Assembly (NCBI GenBank): GCA_963841695.1
Contig: CAWJDQ010000007.1
Location: 310,001 to 374,000 of the forward strand
Direction: 5' to 3'
Length of the DNA: 64,000 bases
Origin: RYN-230 sp963841695
Lineage (GTDB): Bacteria; Actinomycetota; Actinomycetes; Streptosporangiales; Streptosporangiaceae
In this document: positions 8,487 to 15,988 of the stretch, one piece after another
Position numbering within the stretch: the first letter of the stretch is position 1
Layout of the letters: the number at the start of each line of letters is the position of its first letter
Notes under the pieces: model-generated
Databases searched by the model: none
Seen by the model: only the letters and a program-made list of their open reading frames with translations
Told to the model about the DNA's origin: nothing
Position numbers and translations under genes: made by a program

Positions 8487-9086
8487 TCACTTCGACGCCG
8501 TGACCGCGCCGATGATGACGGCGTACAGGACGTGCCATTCCGGCGCCTGGAACCCGGCCCGGGTCAGCAGGTGGGTCGCCCGGCGCCGGGTGCGGGCCTT
8601 GCCCCGCCGGGTGCCGACCAGGGTCGGCAGGTACAGGGGCGAGAACTGGTTGACCAGGACCAGGCGGCCGCCCGGGGCCATGACCCGGGCGCATTCCCGC
8701 AGGCCGGCCTCCTGGTCGGCCCAGTGATCGAAGGACGTGGTGCTGACCACCAGGTCGAACGCCCCGTCCGGCCCGGGCAGGTGCTCGGCTGGGCCAGCCA
8801 GGAAGCGCACCCGGGGATCAGGCGTTGCCTCGCCGGCCACCCGGACCATCTCGGCGGCGGCGTCAACGCCCACCAGCTCCACCGCGTCCGGGACGCGGGC
8901 GGCCAGCTGGCGGAGCAGATAGCCGGTCCCGGACCCGACGTCCAGTACCCGGCGCGGCGCAGGCACCTGGGCCAGCGCCAGGTCCGCGGTCCGGTCGGAG
9001 ATCTCGTGGTGGAGCCGCCCGCGCCAGCCCTCTTCGTAGCCTTCGGCACGCTCAGCGAACGCGGCCACATCACGGTCCCGGGGCAT
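8487..9086 (-). CDS. Class I SAM-dependent methyltransferase
   Basis: 199 residues. VLDVGSGTGYLLRQLA (about 47-62) is motif I, VGVDAAAEMVRVA is the acidic motif after strand beta-2, FDLVVSTTSFDHWAD is the post-motif segment, and LRECARVMAPGGRLVLVNQF is the typical strand 5 region. It belongs to the methyltransferase-11 type, which acts on small molecules. Substrate unknown. It lies 55 bp upstream of paralogue B in the same orientation, so co-transcription is possible. Confidence 0.85.
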   Translation of the reverse strand: MPRDRDVAAFAERAEGYEEGWRGRLHHEISDRTADLALAQVPAPRRVLDVGSGTGYLLRQLAARVPDAVELVGVDAAAEMVRVAGEATPDPRVRFLAGPAEHLPGPDGAFDLVVSTTSFDHWADQEAGLRECARVMAPGGRLVLVNQFSPLYLPTLVGTRRGKARTRRRATHLLTRAGFQAPEWHVLYAVIIGAVTASK

Positions 9087-9138
9087 GCCCTCATCCTGGC
9101 ATCCCGCCCGCCCCGGAGCACGCCAGTTAGCGGGCCCC

Positions 9139-9360
9139 TCACGCCCGGAAGGTCCCCCACCGGGCCACCGCGGTTACCAGCCCGTCCGCTTGAAGCCGGC
9201 TGCAGCAGCCGCTGGATGACGTCCTGGACTGACACCGTAATGCTCGCTGAACGCGGCGACGGTCGGCAGGGCCTCGCCAGGCTGCCATTCGCCTGCGGCG
9301 ATACGCCGCCGCAGGTCGCGGCAACGCGCTCACCTGGCCGCTCCGGTCTCCGTGGCACAT
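9139..9360 (-). pseudogene. Remnant of a GntR-type winged-helix regulator
   Basis: Minus-strand frames give LRRRIAAGEWQPGEALPTV and AAFSEHYGVS, a classic GntR N-terminal helix-turn-helix. A piece QDVIQRLLQ and the wing LQADGLVTAVARWGTF then follow in two other frames, ending at a stop at 9139. At least two shifts separate them and no start codon with a ribosome-binding site was found. The rest of 9087-9495 shows no other gene. Confidence 0.5.
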
Positions 9361-9495
9361 CTTCATGATCGCAACTGTGATCCGGCAGCGCGACCTCATC
9401 GCTCTGCATCTTGAGACTGTTGTATCAGTATGCACTCGATTCGCTGGAGCGGCTGTTGACCGAGCGTGCTGAAGCCGATACCGGAAGGCAGGACG

Positions 9496-9702
9496 ATGAC
9501 CCCGGGAAACGAACGTGACGACGCTACGATCCTGCGCGACTTGCAGGCCGACTTCCCGCACCTGGACATCACGATGGAGTTCCTCTCCACCCACCGCGCC
9601 TGGTCAGCCAGAGGCCGCCACGGGCGTAACCCCTGGCTGGTGTTAAGCACCGACGCCGACCGCTTTCGCCGCACCCTCGACCGCGCCGACTGGCAGCCGT
9701 GA
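9496..9702 (+). CDS. Small hypothetical protein (68 aa)
   Basis: The ATG at 9496 is preceded by GGAAGGCAGGA. The protein has an N-terminal acidic helix (ATILRDLQADFPHLDI), a W-x-A-R-G-R-H segment and a C-terminal DADRFRRTLDRADW helix. The layout (helix, aromatic strand, A-R-R/G-R strand, C-terminal helix) resembles the small protein at 2793-3002 and many short actinomycete proteins of unknown role. It lies next to the GntR remnant; small proteins like this often accompany HTH genes, so it may be a survivor of that pair (inference). Confidence 0.5.
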   Translation: MTPGNERDDATILRDLQADFPHLDITMEFLSTHRAWSARGRHGRNPWLVLSTDADRFRRTLDRADWQP

Positions 9703-9785
9703 ACGAGGGCCCGGTGCTAGCCCGGCCACGCGATGGGCTCGTGCTCCCCGCTTTGGTCACGGCGGGCCGCCGGGCCCGCCCCATC

Positions 9786-9914
9786 AGCATCATGGGTCAC
9801 ATTGATCATGACCCAGCGCCCGCTTTTCCCGCGTACGGTGCGCCGTCCGGGCGTTTTTGGCCCGATCCAGCGCACGGTCCGCGGGAAAGGTGGGCGGGAG
9901 GGGCCAGTGTGACT
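9786..9914 (+). repeat. Hairpin-forming interspersed repeat, copy 2
   Basis: The stem 9818-9843 pairs with 9871-9896 (22 of 26 Watson-Crick, two more G-U in RNA) around a 27-base loop with the core GGGCGTTTTT and GGCCCGAT. The ends AGCATCATGGGTCACATTG and GGGAGGGGCCAGTGTGACT match copy 1 and can themselves pair (GTCACATTG with CAGTGTGAC). The stem sequence differs from copy 1 while pairing is kept. It lies 58 bp from the 3' end of tRNA-Sec. The flanks in 9703-9971 show no gene. Confidence 0.75.
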
Positions 9915-9971
9915 GACACCGGCCGGTCCGCCGCCGCGCAGCCTGACGCGCCGCGGCCGAGGATGCGCTGG

Positions 9972-10068
9972 TGGCGGAGGCGGACGGGAATCGAACCCGC
10001 CGGCGACGCGGAGCGCCGTCCACCGGTTTTGAAGACCGGGAGGGCCACCAGGCACCCAGACGCCTCCG
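9972..10068 (-). tRNA. selC: tRNA-Sec (anticodon TCA)
   Basis: Reading the minus strand from 10068: acceptor GGAGGCG pairs with CGCCTCC near the 3' end, followed by discriminator G and an encoded CCA (9972-9974). The anticodon arm is CCGGT-CTTCAAA-ACCGG, giving anticodon TCA (UGA). A long variable arm (GACGGCG...CGTCGCC) and the T arm CGGG-TTCGATT-CCCG complete a 97-base tRNA, the length expected for selenocysteine tRNA. selB and selD in the window agree. Confidence 0.95.
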
Positions 10069-10076
10069 GTGCTGAC

Positions 10077-10152
10077 CCTATCCGCGCGTCGGCCCTATCC
10101 GCGCGTAGGCCCTATCCGCGCGGAGGCCCTATCCGCGCGTCGGCCCTATCCC
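10077..10152. repeat. 17-bp tandem repeat, about 4.5 copies
   Basis: The unit CCCTATCCGCGCGTCGG is repeated at 10077, 10094, 10111 and 10128, with one to two substitutions per copy, and a partial copy starts at 10145. The stop codon of the acyl-CoA synthetase gene (10146-10148 on the minus strand) lies within the last partial unit. There are no spacers, so this is not a CRISPR. Confidence 0.85.
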
Positions 10153-12023
10153 GCGTACAGGGTGTCGATGTCGTCGGAGTACTTGGCGTGCACCACGCGC
10201 CGCTTGAGCTTCAGCGTCGGGGTCAGCTCCTCGCTCTCCGCGGTCCACTCCACCGGCAACAGCCGCCACCGCTTGACCTGCTGCACCCGGGCCAGGTGCT
10301 GGTTGGCCGCGGCCACGGCCGCCTCGATCTCGGCCAGCACCACCGGGTTCTGCGCCAGGCCGGCCAGCGAGCCAGCCTCGATGCCGCGGGCCCGGGCCCA
10401 GGCCGGCGCGACCTCGGCGTCGAGCGTCAGCAGCGCGACCACGTAGGGCCGGCGGTCCCCGTAGGCCAGCGCCTGGCCGATCAGCGGGTGCGCCACCAGC
10501 AGGTTCTCGACGGCGGCGGGCGGCACGTTCTCGCCGCCCGCGGTGATGATGAGCTCTTTCTTGCGGTCCACCACGGACAGGAAGCCGTCGTCGTCCATCC
10601 GCCCGATGTCGCCGGTGTGCAGCCAGCCGTCGGCGTCGATCAGCTCCGCGGTCAGGTCGGGCCGGTTCAGGTAGCCCGGCGTGTTGAGCGGGCCCCGGGT
10701 CAGGATCTCCCCGTCGTCGGCGATCCGGATCTCGGTGCCCGCGAACGCCCGGCCCACGGTCCCGAGCCGGAACTCGGTGACCGTGTTCGAGGTGAATGCG
10801 CCGGTGGTCTCCGTCATCCCGTAGATGTCCAGGATCCGCAGGCCCAGGCCGGCGAAGAACGCCCCCACCTCGGGCGGCAGCGGTGCCGCGGCACTGGACA
10901 CCACGGCCGCCTCGCCGAGCCCGAGCAGCGACCGGATCGGGCCCAGCACCTGCTCATCGGCCTGGCGGAACGCCCGGGCGAGCTCGTCTGGCGTGGTCCG
11001 GCCCCACTGGGTGCTCTGCACGTACCGGTGCCCGACGTCCATGGCCTGCCCGACCGCGGCCCGCCGGGCCGGGTCAGCCTCGGCGGCCAGCAGGGCCTGG
11101 ATCCCGGCCTTGATCTTCTCCCACACCCGCGGGACGCCGAAGAAGGCCGTCGGCCGCACTTCTCCAACGGTCTTCACGAGCTGCTGCGCGTCCGGGCAGA
11201 AATTGACGTGCCCGGCGGTGCTGAGCGGCAGGTAGATACTGAACATCCGCTCCGCGATGTGCGCCAGCGGAAGGTAGGAAACCCACCGGACGTGCGGGTT
11301 CACGGTGCCGCCCCGCTTCGCCGCCTCGACCTCGTAGAGCACGCAGTGGTGGGTGAGCAGGACTCCCTTGGGGTTGCCGGTGGTCCCGGACGTGTACAGC
11401 AGGGTGACCGGGTCCTCAGGGGTGATCGCGGCCAGCCGCCCGGTGACCAGCTCGGGGGCGGCGGCCAGCCGCTCCCGGCCCAGTGCCGCGAAGTCATCCC
11501 AGGTCAGGTACTGCTCCCCGGCCGGGCACGCACTCGCGTCCCGGACAATGATCCGGCTCAGGCTGGGCAGGCGGGACAGCACGGGCTGCCACCGGGCCAG
11601 CTGGTCCTCCCCGTCGAGCACGGCGATCCGGGCCGCGCAGTCCCCGGCGACGAAGGCCACCTGCTCGGCGGCGAGGGTGGCGTAGAAGGTGACCGGGACC
11701 CCGCCGGCGTGCACGGCACCGAAGTCGGCCAGCACGTGCTCGGCCCGGTTGGGCATCATGATCGCGACGCGCTCGCCGGGAGCCAGCCCGAGCGCGGTGA
11801 AGCCCGCCGCCAGCTCCAGCGCCCGCTGCCGGGCCTGCGCCCAGGTCAGCGTCTGGCCACCGGCCAGGGTGCCGCCGCGGCCGCTGGGCGGCTCGTCGAA
11901 GGCCTGGGACAGCGCGGGGTAGTCCGGGAACTGCTCCGCGGTCCGCCGGAGCTGATCACACACTGTCTGGTCCCGGATCGATTCCTCGATCTCCGCCCGC
12001 TGCCGGAGAACCTCGGTCGTCAC
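10146..12023 (-). CDS. Long-chain fatty acid--CoA ligase (AMP-binding, FadD15-like)
   Basis: 625 residues of the ANL adenylating family, which activates fatty acids as acyl-AMP and then forms acyl-CoA. The P-loop motif LLYTSGTTGNPKGVLLTHH is at about residues 208-226. YGMTETTGAF is the adenine-binding motif, GWLHTGDIG the ribose-binding motif, and VDRKKELIITAGGENV the hinge and linker of the C-terminal domain. A catalytic Lys is present near the C-terminus in TPTLKLKRR. The GTG start at 12023 has GGAGGTGAG just upstream. It sits between tRNA-Sec and selD but has no known link to selenium metabolism. The end of the gene runs into a 17-bp tandem repeat. Confidence 0.88.
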   Translation of the reverse strand: MTTEVLRQRAEIEESIRDQTVCDQLRRTAEQFPDYPALSQAFDEPPSGRGGTLAGGQTLTWAQARQRALELAAGFTALGLAPGERVAIMMPNRAEHVLADFGAVHAGGVPVTFYATLAAEQVAFVAGDCAARIAVLDGEDQLARWQPVLSRLPSLSRIIVRDASACPAGEQYLTWDDFAALGRERLAAAPELVTGRLAAITPEDPVTLLYTSGTTGNPKGVLLTHHCVLYEVEAAKRGGTVNPHVRWVSYLPLAHIAERMFSIYLPLSTAGHVNFCPDAQQLVKTVGEVRPTAFFGVPRVWEKIKAGIQALLAAEADPARRAAVGQAMDVGHRYVQSTQWGRTTPDELARAFRQADEQVLGPIRSLLGLGEAAVVSSAAAPLPPEVGAFFAGLGLRILDIYGMTETTGAFTSNTVTEFRLGTVGRAFAGTEIRIADDGEILTRGPLNTPGYLNRPDLTAELIDADGWLHTGDIGRMDDDGFLSVVDRKKELIITAGGENVPPAAVENLLVAHPLIGQALAYGDRRPYVVALLTLDAEVAPAWARARGIEAGSLAGLAQNPVVLAEIEAAVAAANQHLARVQQVKRWRLLPVEWTAESEELTPTLKLKRRVVHAKYSDDIDTLYAG

Positions 12024-12123
12024 CGCTCACCTCCGCCTGGTGGGCCCGGCGGGCCCGGCTTTCCCCGAATGCCACCACGTCCCCGCGCTGCCCGCAAGAC
12101 GATGCCGGATTAGAGTGCAACAC

Positions 12124-13149
12124 ATGACCGTGTCCGCGGATATCCGGCTGACCCAGTACGCCACCGGCGGGGGCTGCGCCTGCAAGATCCCGCCCGGTGA
12201 GCTGGAACAGGTGGTCGCCCAGATGCTGGCCGCCCCGGTGGCCCCGGGCGAGCCGGCGGTGCAGCGGATCGACGCCGACCTGCTGATCGGCGTGGAGCAC
12301 GGCGACGACGCGGCGGTCGTCCAGATCAGCGACGGCCGGGCGGTGGTGGCCACCGCCGACTTCTTCGGCCCGGTAGTGGACGACGCGTACACGTTCGGCC
12401 GGATCGCCGGCACCAACGCGCTGTCGGACATCTACGCGGTCGGGGGCACGCCGCTGGTCGCCCTGAACCTGCTCGGCTGGCCGCGGGCCACGCTCCCCTT
12501 CGAGCTGGCCGGCGAGGTGCTGCGCGGCGGGCTGGACGCGGCCCGGCACGCGGGCTGCCTGGTGGCGGGCGGGCACAGCATCGATGACCCGGAGCCCAAG
12601 TACGGGATGGCGGTGACCGGGCTCGCCGACCCGGACGCGCTGCTGCGCATCGACGCGGGCCAGCCCGGGCTGCCGATCAGCCTGACCAAGCCGATCGGCA
12701 GCGGGATGCTCAACTCCCGGCACAAGGCGACCGGCGAGGTGTTCCCGCAGGCGATCGAGGTGATGACCACCCTCAACGCCGGGGCCAGCCGGGCCGCGCT
12801 GGCCGCGGGCGTGCGCTGCGCGACCGACGTGACCGGGTTCGGGCTGCTCGGCCACCTGTTCAAGCTGGCCCGGGCGAGCGGCGTGTCGGCCGTGCTGGAC
12901 CACGCCGCGGTGCCGCTGATCGAGGGGGCCCGGGCCGCGGCGGCCGCGGGGTACGTGCCGGGCGGGAGCCGGCGCAACCTCGACTGGGTCATCCCGCACA
13001 CCGACCCCGGCGGGCTCAGCGAGGAGGACCTGCTGCTCCTCGCGGACGCGCAGACCTCGGGCGGGCTGCTGGTCGCCGGGGAGATCCCGGGCGCGCCGGT
13101 GATCGGGGAACTGATCCCGTCCGCGGCCAGCACCCTGATCCTGCGTTAA
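12124..13149 (+). CDS. selD: Selenide, water dikinase SelD (selenophosphate synthase)
   Basis: 341 residues. SelD makes selenophosphate from selenide and ATP, the selenium donor for Sec-tRNA synthesis. The N-terminal active site reads TGGGCACKIPP with Cys18 and Lys21, matching the catalytic Cys/Lys pair of E. coli SelD, so this copy uses cysteine rather than selenocysteine. GDDAAVVQI and TADFFGPVVDD are the ATP/Mg-binding aspartate motifs, and GRIAGTNALSDIYAVGG is a family signature. The ATG at 12124 is chosen over an in-frame ATG at 12040 because conserved sequence starts here. fdhD follows after 14 bp. Confidence 0.95.
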   Translation: MTVSADIRLTQYATGGGCACKIPPGELEQVVAQMLAAPVAPGEPAVQRIDADLLIGVEHGDDAAVVQISDGRAVVATADFFGPVVDDAYTFGRIAGTNALSDIYAVGGTPLVALNLLGWPRATLPFELAGEVLRGGLDAARHAGCLVAGGHSIDDPEPKYGMAVTGLADPDALLRIDAGQPGLPISLTKPIGSGMLNSRHKATGEVFPQAIEVMTTLNAGASRAALAAGVRCATDVTGFGLLGHLFKLARASGVSAVLDHAAVPLIEGARAAAAAGYVPGGSRRNLDWVIPHTDPGGLSEEDLLLLADAQTSGGLLVAGEIPGAPVIGELIPSAASTLILR

Positions 13150-13163
13150 CCCGGGAGGCACTC

Positions 13164-14036
13164 ATGACCTCGAGGACGGCACGGCGGCGGGTACTGCGGG
13201 TCACGGTCCCGGCCGGGCCAGACGAGCAGGCCACCGCGCGGCCTGCCGCCGATCCCCGCGCGGACCTGCTGGCCGTGGAGGAGCCGCTGGAGATCCGGGT
13301 CGGCGGGCAGCCGCTCGCGGTGACCATGCGCACCCCCGGTCATGACATCGACCTGGCCGCCGGGTTCCTGGCCACCGAGGGCGTGATCGGCTCCGCGGCT
13401 GACCTATCCGAGATCAAGCTGTGCGACGGCAACGTGGCCGACGTGACCCTGGCCCCCGGCACTCCGGGACCCGGGGAACGGATGCGCCGTAACTTCGTCA
13501 CCACCAGCGCCTGCGGGGTCTGCGGCAAGGAGAGCATCGACGCGATCCGGGTGCGGGCCCGCTACGACGTGTCCGCTGACCGGAGCACGGTGGCGCCGGC
13601 CGTGCTGGCGGACCTGCCGGACCGGCTGCGCGCGGCCCAGCGGGTGTTCGCCAGCACCGGCGGGCTGCACGCGGCCGGGATCTTCACGGCCGGCGGGACC
13701 CTGCTGGCCCTGCGCGAGGACGTCGGCCGGCACAACGCGGTGGACAAGGTGATCGGCTGGGCCCTGCGGGAGGGGCGGCTGCCGCTCGCCGGGTGCGTGC
13801 TGCTGGTGAGCGGGCGGGCGTCGTTCGAGCTCACCCAGAAGGCCCTGATGGCCGGGATGCCCATGCTGGCCGCGGTCTCCGCGCCGTCCTCCCTGGCCGC
13901 GGAACTCGCCGAGGAGTCCGGCATGACCCTGGTCGGGTTCCTGCGCGGCACGTCCATGAACGTCTACACCGGGGCGCACCGGCTCGCCGGGCTGGCCCCG
14001 GAGCAGCCCGCCCTGGCCAGCCGGGCACCGGCCTGA
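13164..14036 (+). CDS. fdhD: Formate dehydrogenase accessory sulfurtransferase FdhD
   Basis: 290 residues. FdhD carries sulfur from a cysteine desulfurase to the molybdenum/tungsten bis-MGD cofactor of formate dehydrogenase, which is required for its activity. The CxxC motif TTSACGVCGK places Cys117 and Cys120 where E. coli FdhD has its reactive pair. EEPLEIRVGG, GRHNAVDKVIGWAL and GVLLVSGR-like segments are also typical. It lies 14 bp after selD with GGGAGGC as ribosome-binding sequence, so the two are very probably one operon. The pairing implies a formate dehydrogenase in the genome, plausibly a Sec-containing one, but not in this window. Confidence 0.94.
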   Translation: MTSRTARRRVLRVTVPAGPDEQATARPAADPRADLLAVEEPLEIRVGGQPLAVTMRTPGHDIDLAAGFLATEGVIGSAADLSEIKLCDGNVADVTLAPGTPGPGERMRRNFVTTSACGVCGKESIDAIRVRARYDVSADRSTVAPAVLADLPDRLRAAQRVFASTGGLHAAGIFTAGGTLLALREDVGRHNAVDKVIGWALREGRLPLAGCVLLVSGRASFELTQKALMAGMPMLAAVSAPSSLAAELAEESGMTLVGFLRGTSMNVYTGAHRLAGLAPEQPALASRAPA

Positions 14037-14266
14037 GCGGATACGGCGCGGCGTCAGCCTGGTCAATGTGGACAACGGGCAGGCTGCCGTCCTCCAGAGG
14101 ATCAGGCTCCACTGCGTCGCCGTCCCTGACCTTAGGCGGCGCCGGGGCCCAGGTCTTGAGGTGCTGGACGACCTCGGTGTAGAACTTCTCGACCGCGGCC
14201 AGCACTGAGGTCGTCTCGGGCCTCGGCGAGAGCCCGGGTTGCTGCGGCCGCGCCGAGGTCAAGACC
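14037..14266. other. Stretch with no convincing gene between fdhD and the HTH/Clp-N pair
   Basis: A minus-strand frame opens at 14274 (MLTVLTSARPQQ) and continues through TSVLAAVEKFYTEVVQHLK, with fairly natural composition, but it runs about 200 bp into fdhD before stopping at 13831 and shows no family features. It may be a gene remnant; I do not call it. Confidence 0.3.
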
Positions 14267-14282
14267 GTCAGCATGTGTTGAC
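14267..14282. promoter_or_regulatory. Upstream palindromic half-match operator
   Basis: GTCAGCATGTGTTGAC is an imperfect dyad that resembles the core of the perfect palindrome 28 bp downstream (GTCAGCATATGCTGAC). Two similar sites in front of one HTH gene suggest an operator pair. Confidence 0.45.
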
Positions 14283-14290
14283 GCGAAGAG

Positions 14291-14314
14291 GCACGTCAGC
14301 ATATGCTGACGTGC
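14291..14314. promoter_or_regulatory. Perfect 24-bp palindrome directly before the HTH gene
   Basis: The sequence is GCACGTCAGCAT followed by its exact reverse complement. It ends at the base before the ATG at 14315, so there is no room for a ribosome-binding site there. The transcript may be leaderless, or translation may start at an ATG inside the palindrome (14303). Likely an autoregulatory operator (inference). Confidence 0.6.
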
Positions 14315-14535
14315 ATGGAATCTGCACTCGATATCGCCCGGAGCGCCGCCAGCACCGATCCTGATATCGGGCTCCGCCCCGCGGCGTCCTTGCAGCGCTC
14401 ACCGAGCGGCTGGAGATCCTCCCGGTCGAGAGCGCACGGAAGCCCGGGTGGTCCTGGCTGGACATCGCCGGGCGGCCCGGCGTCACCACGCAGACCGTGC
14501 ACCGCAAGCACGGCATGCGGACCGGGAGCCGGTAA
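14315..14535 (+). pseudogene. Small helix-turn-helix protein, frameshifted
   Basis: The start MESALDIARSAASTDPDIGL and, in the next frame, LAALTERLEILPVESARK, GWSWLDIAG and TTQTVHRKHG together match the small HTH proteins that precede Clp-N-domain genes in actinomycetes. The shift lies near 14385-14392. Some positions usually conserved in the recognition helix are altered (AGRPGVTTQ), so this may be real decay rather than a sequencing error. The stop TAA at 14533-14535 overlaps the ATG of the next gene. Confidence 0.55.
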
Positions 14536-15020
14536 TGCCCGGGCACCTGGTCCGGGACACCCGCGCCTCTCTCGCCCGCGCCCTGGGGCACGCGGGCAGG
14601 CTCACCCGCCGCCGCGTCAGCGGCGAGCATCTCATGACTGTCCTGGTCTCCGCGGTTTACGCAGGACGCGACCCTCGGCCGGCGCGCGCCGTCCTGCACT
14701 CCTGCGGTGCCACGATCGAAGACGTCGCGGAGGAGATCGCCCGTCGCGCCGGACCGGGAGCGGTCCTGTTCGGCGGCCTGGACCAGGACGCGCTGGCCGC
14801 TATCGGGATCGACCTGGACGCCGTGCGCGCCAGGATCGAGTCGTCTTTCGGGCCGGAAGCCCTCACGCAGGCCGCCCGCCGGGAGCCCCGGCCGTCCGGG
14901 CTGAATGGCGGCGCGAGCGCGCTGGTGCTGCTCCGCCGCGCTCACCCTGACATCTTCGATGATGCGCTACGGGCAGTGATCGGCCGGGCGGAGCAGCGGA
15001 ACGCCGCCGAGGCCGGCTAA
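14535..15020 (+). CDS. Clp-N-domain (Clp repeat) protein
   Basis: 161 residues. RDTRASLARALGHAGRLTRR followed by VSGEHLMTVLVSA and LHSCGATIEDVAEEI resembles the Clp amino-terminal repeat, a substrate/adaptor-binding helical domain, without any ATPase part. A second half-repeat (SALVLLRRAHPDIFDDAL) is present. It is translationally coupled to the upstream HTH gene through TAATG. Such HTH/Clp-N pairs are common in actinomycetes; their role is not established to my knowledge. Confidence 0.6.
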   Translation: MPGHLVRDTRASLARALGHAGRLTRRRVSGEHLMTVLVSAVYAGRDPRPARAVLHSCGATIEDVAEEIARRAGPGAVLFGGLDQDALAAIGIDLDAVRARIESSFGPEALTQAARREPRPSGLNGGASALVLLRRAHPDIFDDALRAVIGRAEQRNAAEAG

Positions 15021-15070
15021 CGATCTCCAGTGCGCGGCCTGGGCCGCAGCGGGCCGCGGGCGATCGGGAC

Positions 15071-15106
15071 GTGATCCCCGGCGGCCCGCGGGCCGCCGGG
15101 GATCAC
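15071..15106. terminator. Perfect 36-bp palindrome between convergent genes
   Basis: GTGATCCCCGGCGGCCCG is followed immediately by its exact reverse complement. It sits between the Clp-N gene (plus, ends 15020) and the ABC permease gene (minus, ends 15113), so it is a probable bidirectional terminator. Confidence 0.75.
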
Positions 15107-15112
15107 CCGGTC

Positions 15113-15988
15113 TCAGGCGGTGGCGGCGTCGGCGACGCCCCAGCGGCGCCGGATCCGGCCGTTGACCAGGTTGAACAGCAGGTCCACCACGATGCCGATG
15201 GCCAGGATCACGATGATGATCGAGATCGCCCCGGCCATGTCCGCCTGGTCCTGGTCGTTGGTCAGCAGCACGCCGAGCGAGGGCTGGCCGAGGATGATGA
15301 CCACGATCTCGGCCGCGATCAGGCCGTGCCAGCCGAAGGCCCAGCCCTGCTTGAGCCCGTTCACGAAGGCGGGCAGGGTGGCCGGCATGATCACGTGCCG
15401 GTAGAGGGAGACCCGGCGCAGCCCCATGGTCTTGCCCGCCCGCAGCAGGAGCGGCGGGAGGTAGTCCGCTCCCCCGATAAGACCGTTAGCGATCGCAGGT
15501 GCCGCGGTCATGACGATGACGAACAGGATGGCCTGGGTGGTCGCGCCGAACAGGATGATCGCGAACGGGACCCAGACGATCGAGGGCAGCGTCTGCAGGG
15601 CGGTGATCAGCGAGCCGAACGCGGCGCGCAGCGGCCTGATCCGGGAGACCAGGGCGCCCACCACCGTGCCGATGACGAGGGCGATCGCGAACCCGATGAC
15701 CGCGCGGCGCAGCGTGGTGCCGATGGCCGACCACAGCTCGGCGTGGTGCAGCTGGCCCCACAGGTCGGGCAGGGTGGCCGCCGGGCCAGGCAGGATGGCG
15801 TGCTTGAAGCCGCTCAGGTAGACGAGCTGCCAGATGACCAGGGCCAGCACCAGGGCCAGCGCCTTGGGCCAGGCCGCGGCCCAGACCCGGGCCGCGATGT
15901 GCCGCTTGGCCTGCTGCGGCGGGGCCAGCTCCAGCTGGTCCAGTCCGGCCAGGGCCGCGGCCGGCTCCTGCGGGGTCTCAATGGCCAT
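15113..15988 (-). CDS. ABC importer permease, sulfonate/nitrate/taurine type
   Basis: 291 residues with six hydrophobic segments and the binding-protein-dependent permease motif near GLKQGWAFGWHGLIAAEIV. ALQTLPSIVWVPFAIILFG is characteristic of the SsuC/TauC/NrtB group. It is the last gene of a three-gene operon; its start overlaps the ATPase gene by 11 bp. The N-terminus has a polar tail of about 40 residues before the first helix. The exact substrate (alkanesulfonate, taurine, nitrate) cannot be told from sequence, and no sulfonate monooxygenase is adjacent. Confidence 0.85.
   Translation of the reverse strand: MAIETPQEPAAALAGLDQLELAPPQQAKRHIAARVWAAAWPKALALVLALVIWQLVYLSGFKHAILPGPAATLPDLWGQLHHAELWSAIGTTLRRAVIGFAIALVIGTVVGALVSRIRPLRAAFGSLITALQTLPSIVWVPFAIILFGATTQAILFVIVMTAAPAIANGLIGGADYLPPLLLRAGKTMGLRRVSLYRHVIMPATLPAFVNGLKQGWAFGWHGLIAAEIVVIILGQPSLGVLLTNDQDQADMAGAISIIIVILAIGIVVDLLFNLVNGRIRRRWGVADAATA

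Noticed and set aside
2417..9914. Insertion sequence
   Set aside because: The hairpin copies carry no transposase and I found no target duplication; left as a repeat of unknown kind.
10077..10152. CRISPR array
   Set aside because: Repeats abut each other with no spacers. The same holds for the repeats at 20906 and 56250.
9699..12113. An 804-codon open frame on the plus strand
   Set aside because: It is antisense to the acyl-CoA ligase gene and tRNA-Sec, rich in Arg, Gly and Pro, and has no family motif. Long open antisense frames are expected at this GC content.
12040..12123. N-terminal extension of SelD
   Set aside because: The extra 28 codons lack similarity to SelD and no ribosome-binding site precedes the ATG at 12040.
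12124..14036. An in-frame UGA selenocysteine codon in selD or fdhD
   Set aside because: SelD has Cys at the active site and both frames are continuous without internal TGA.
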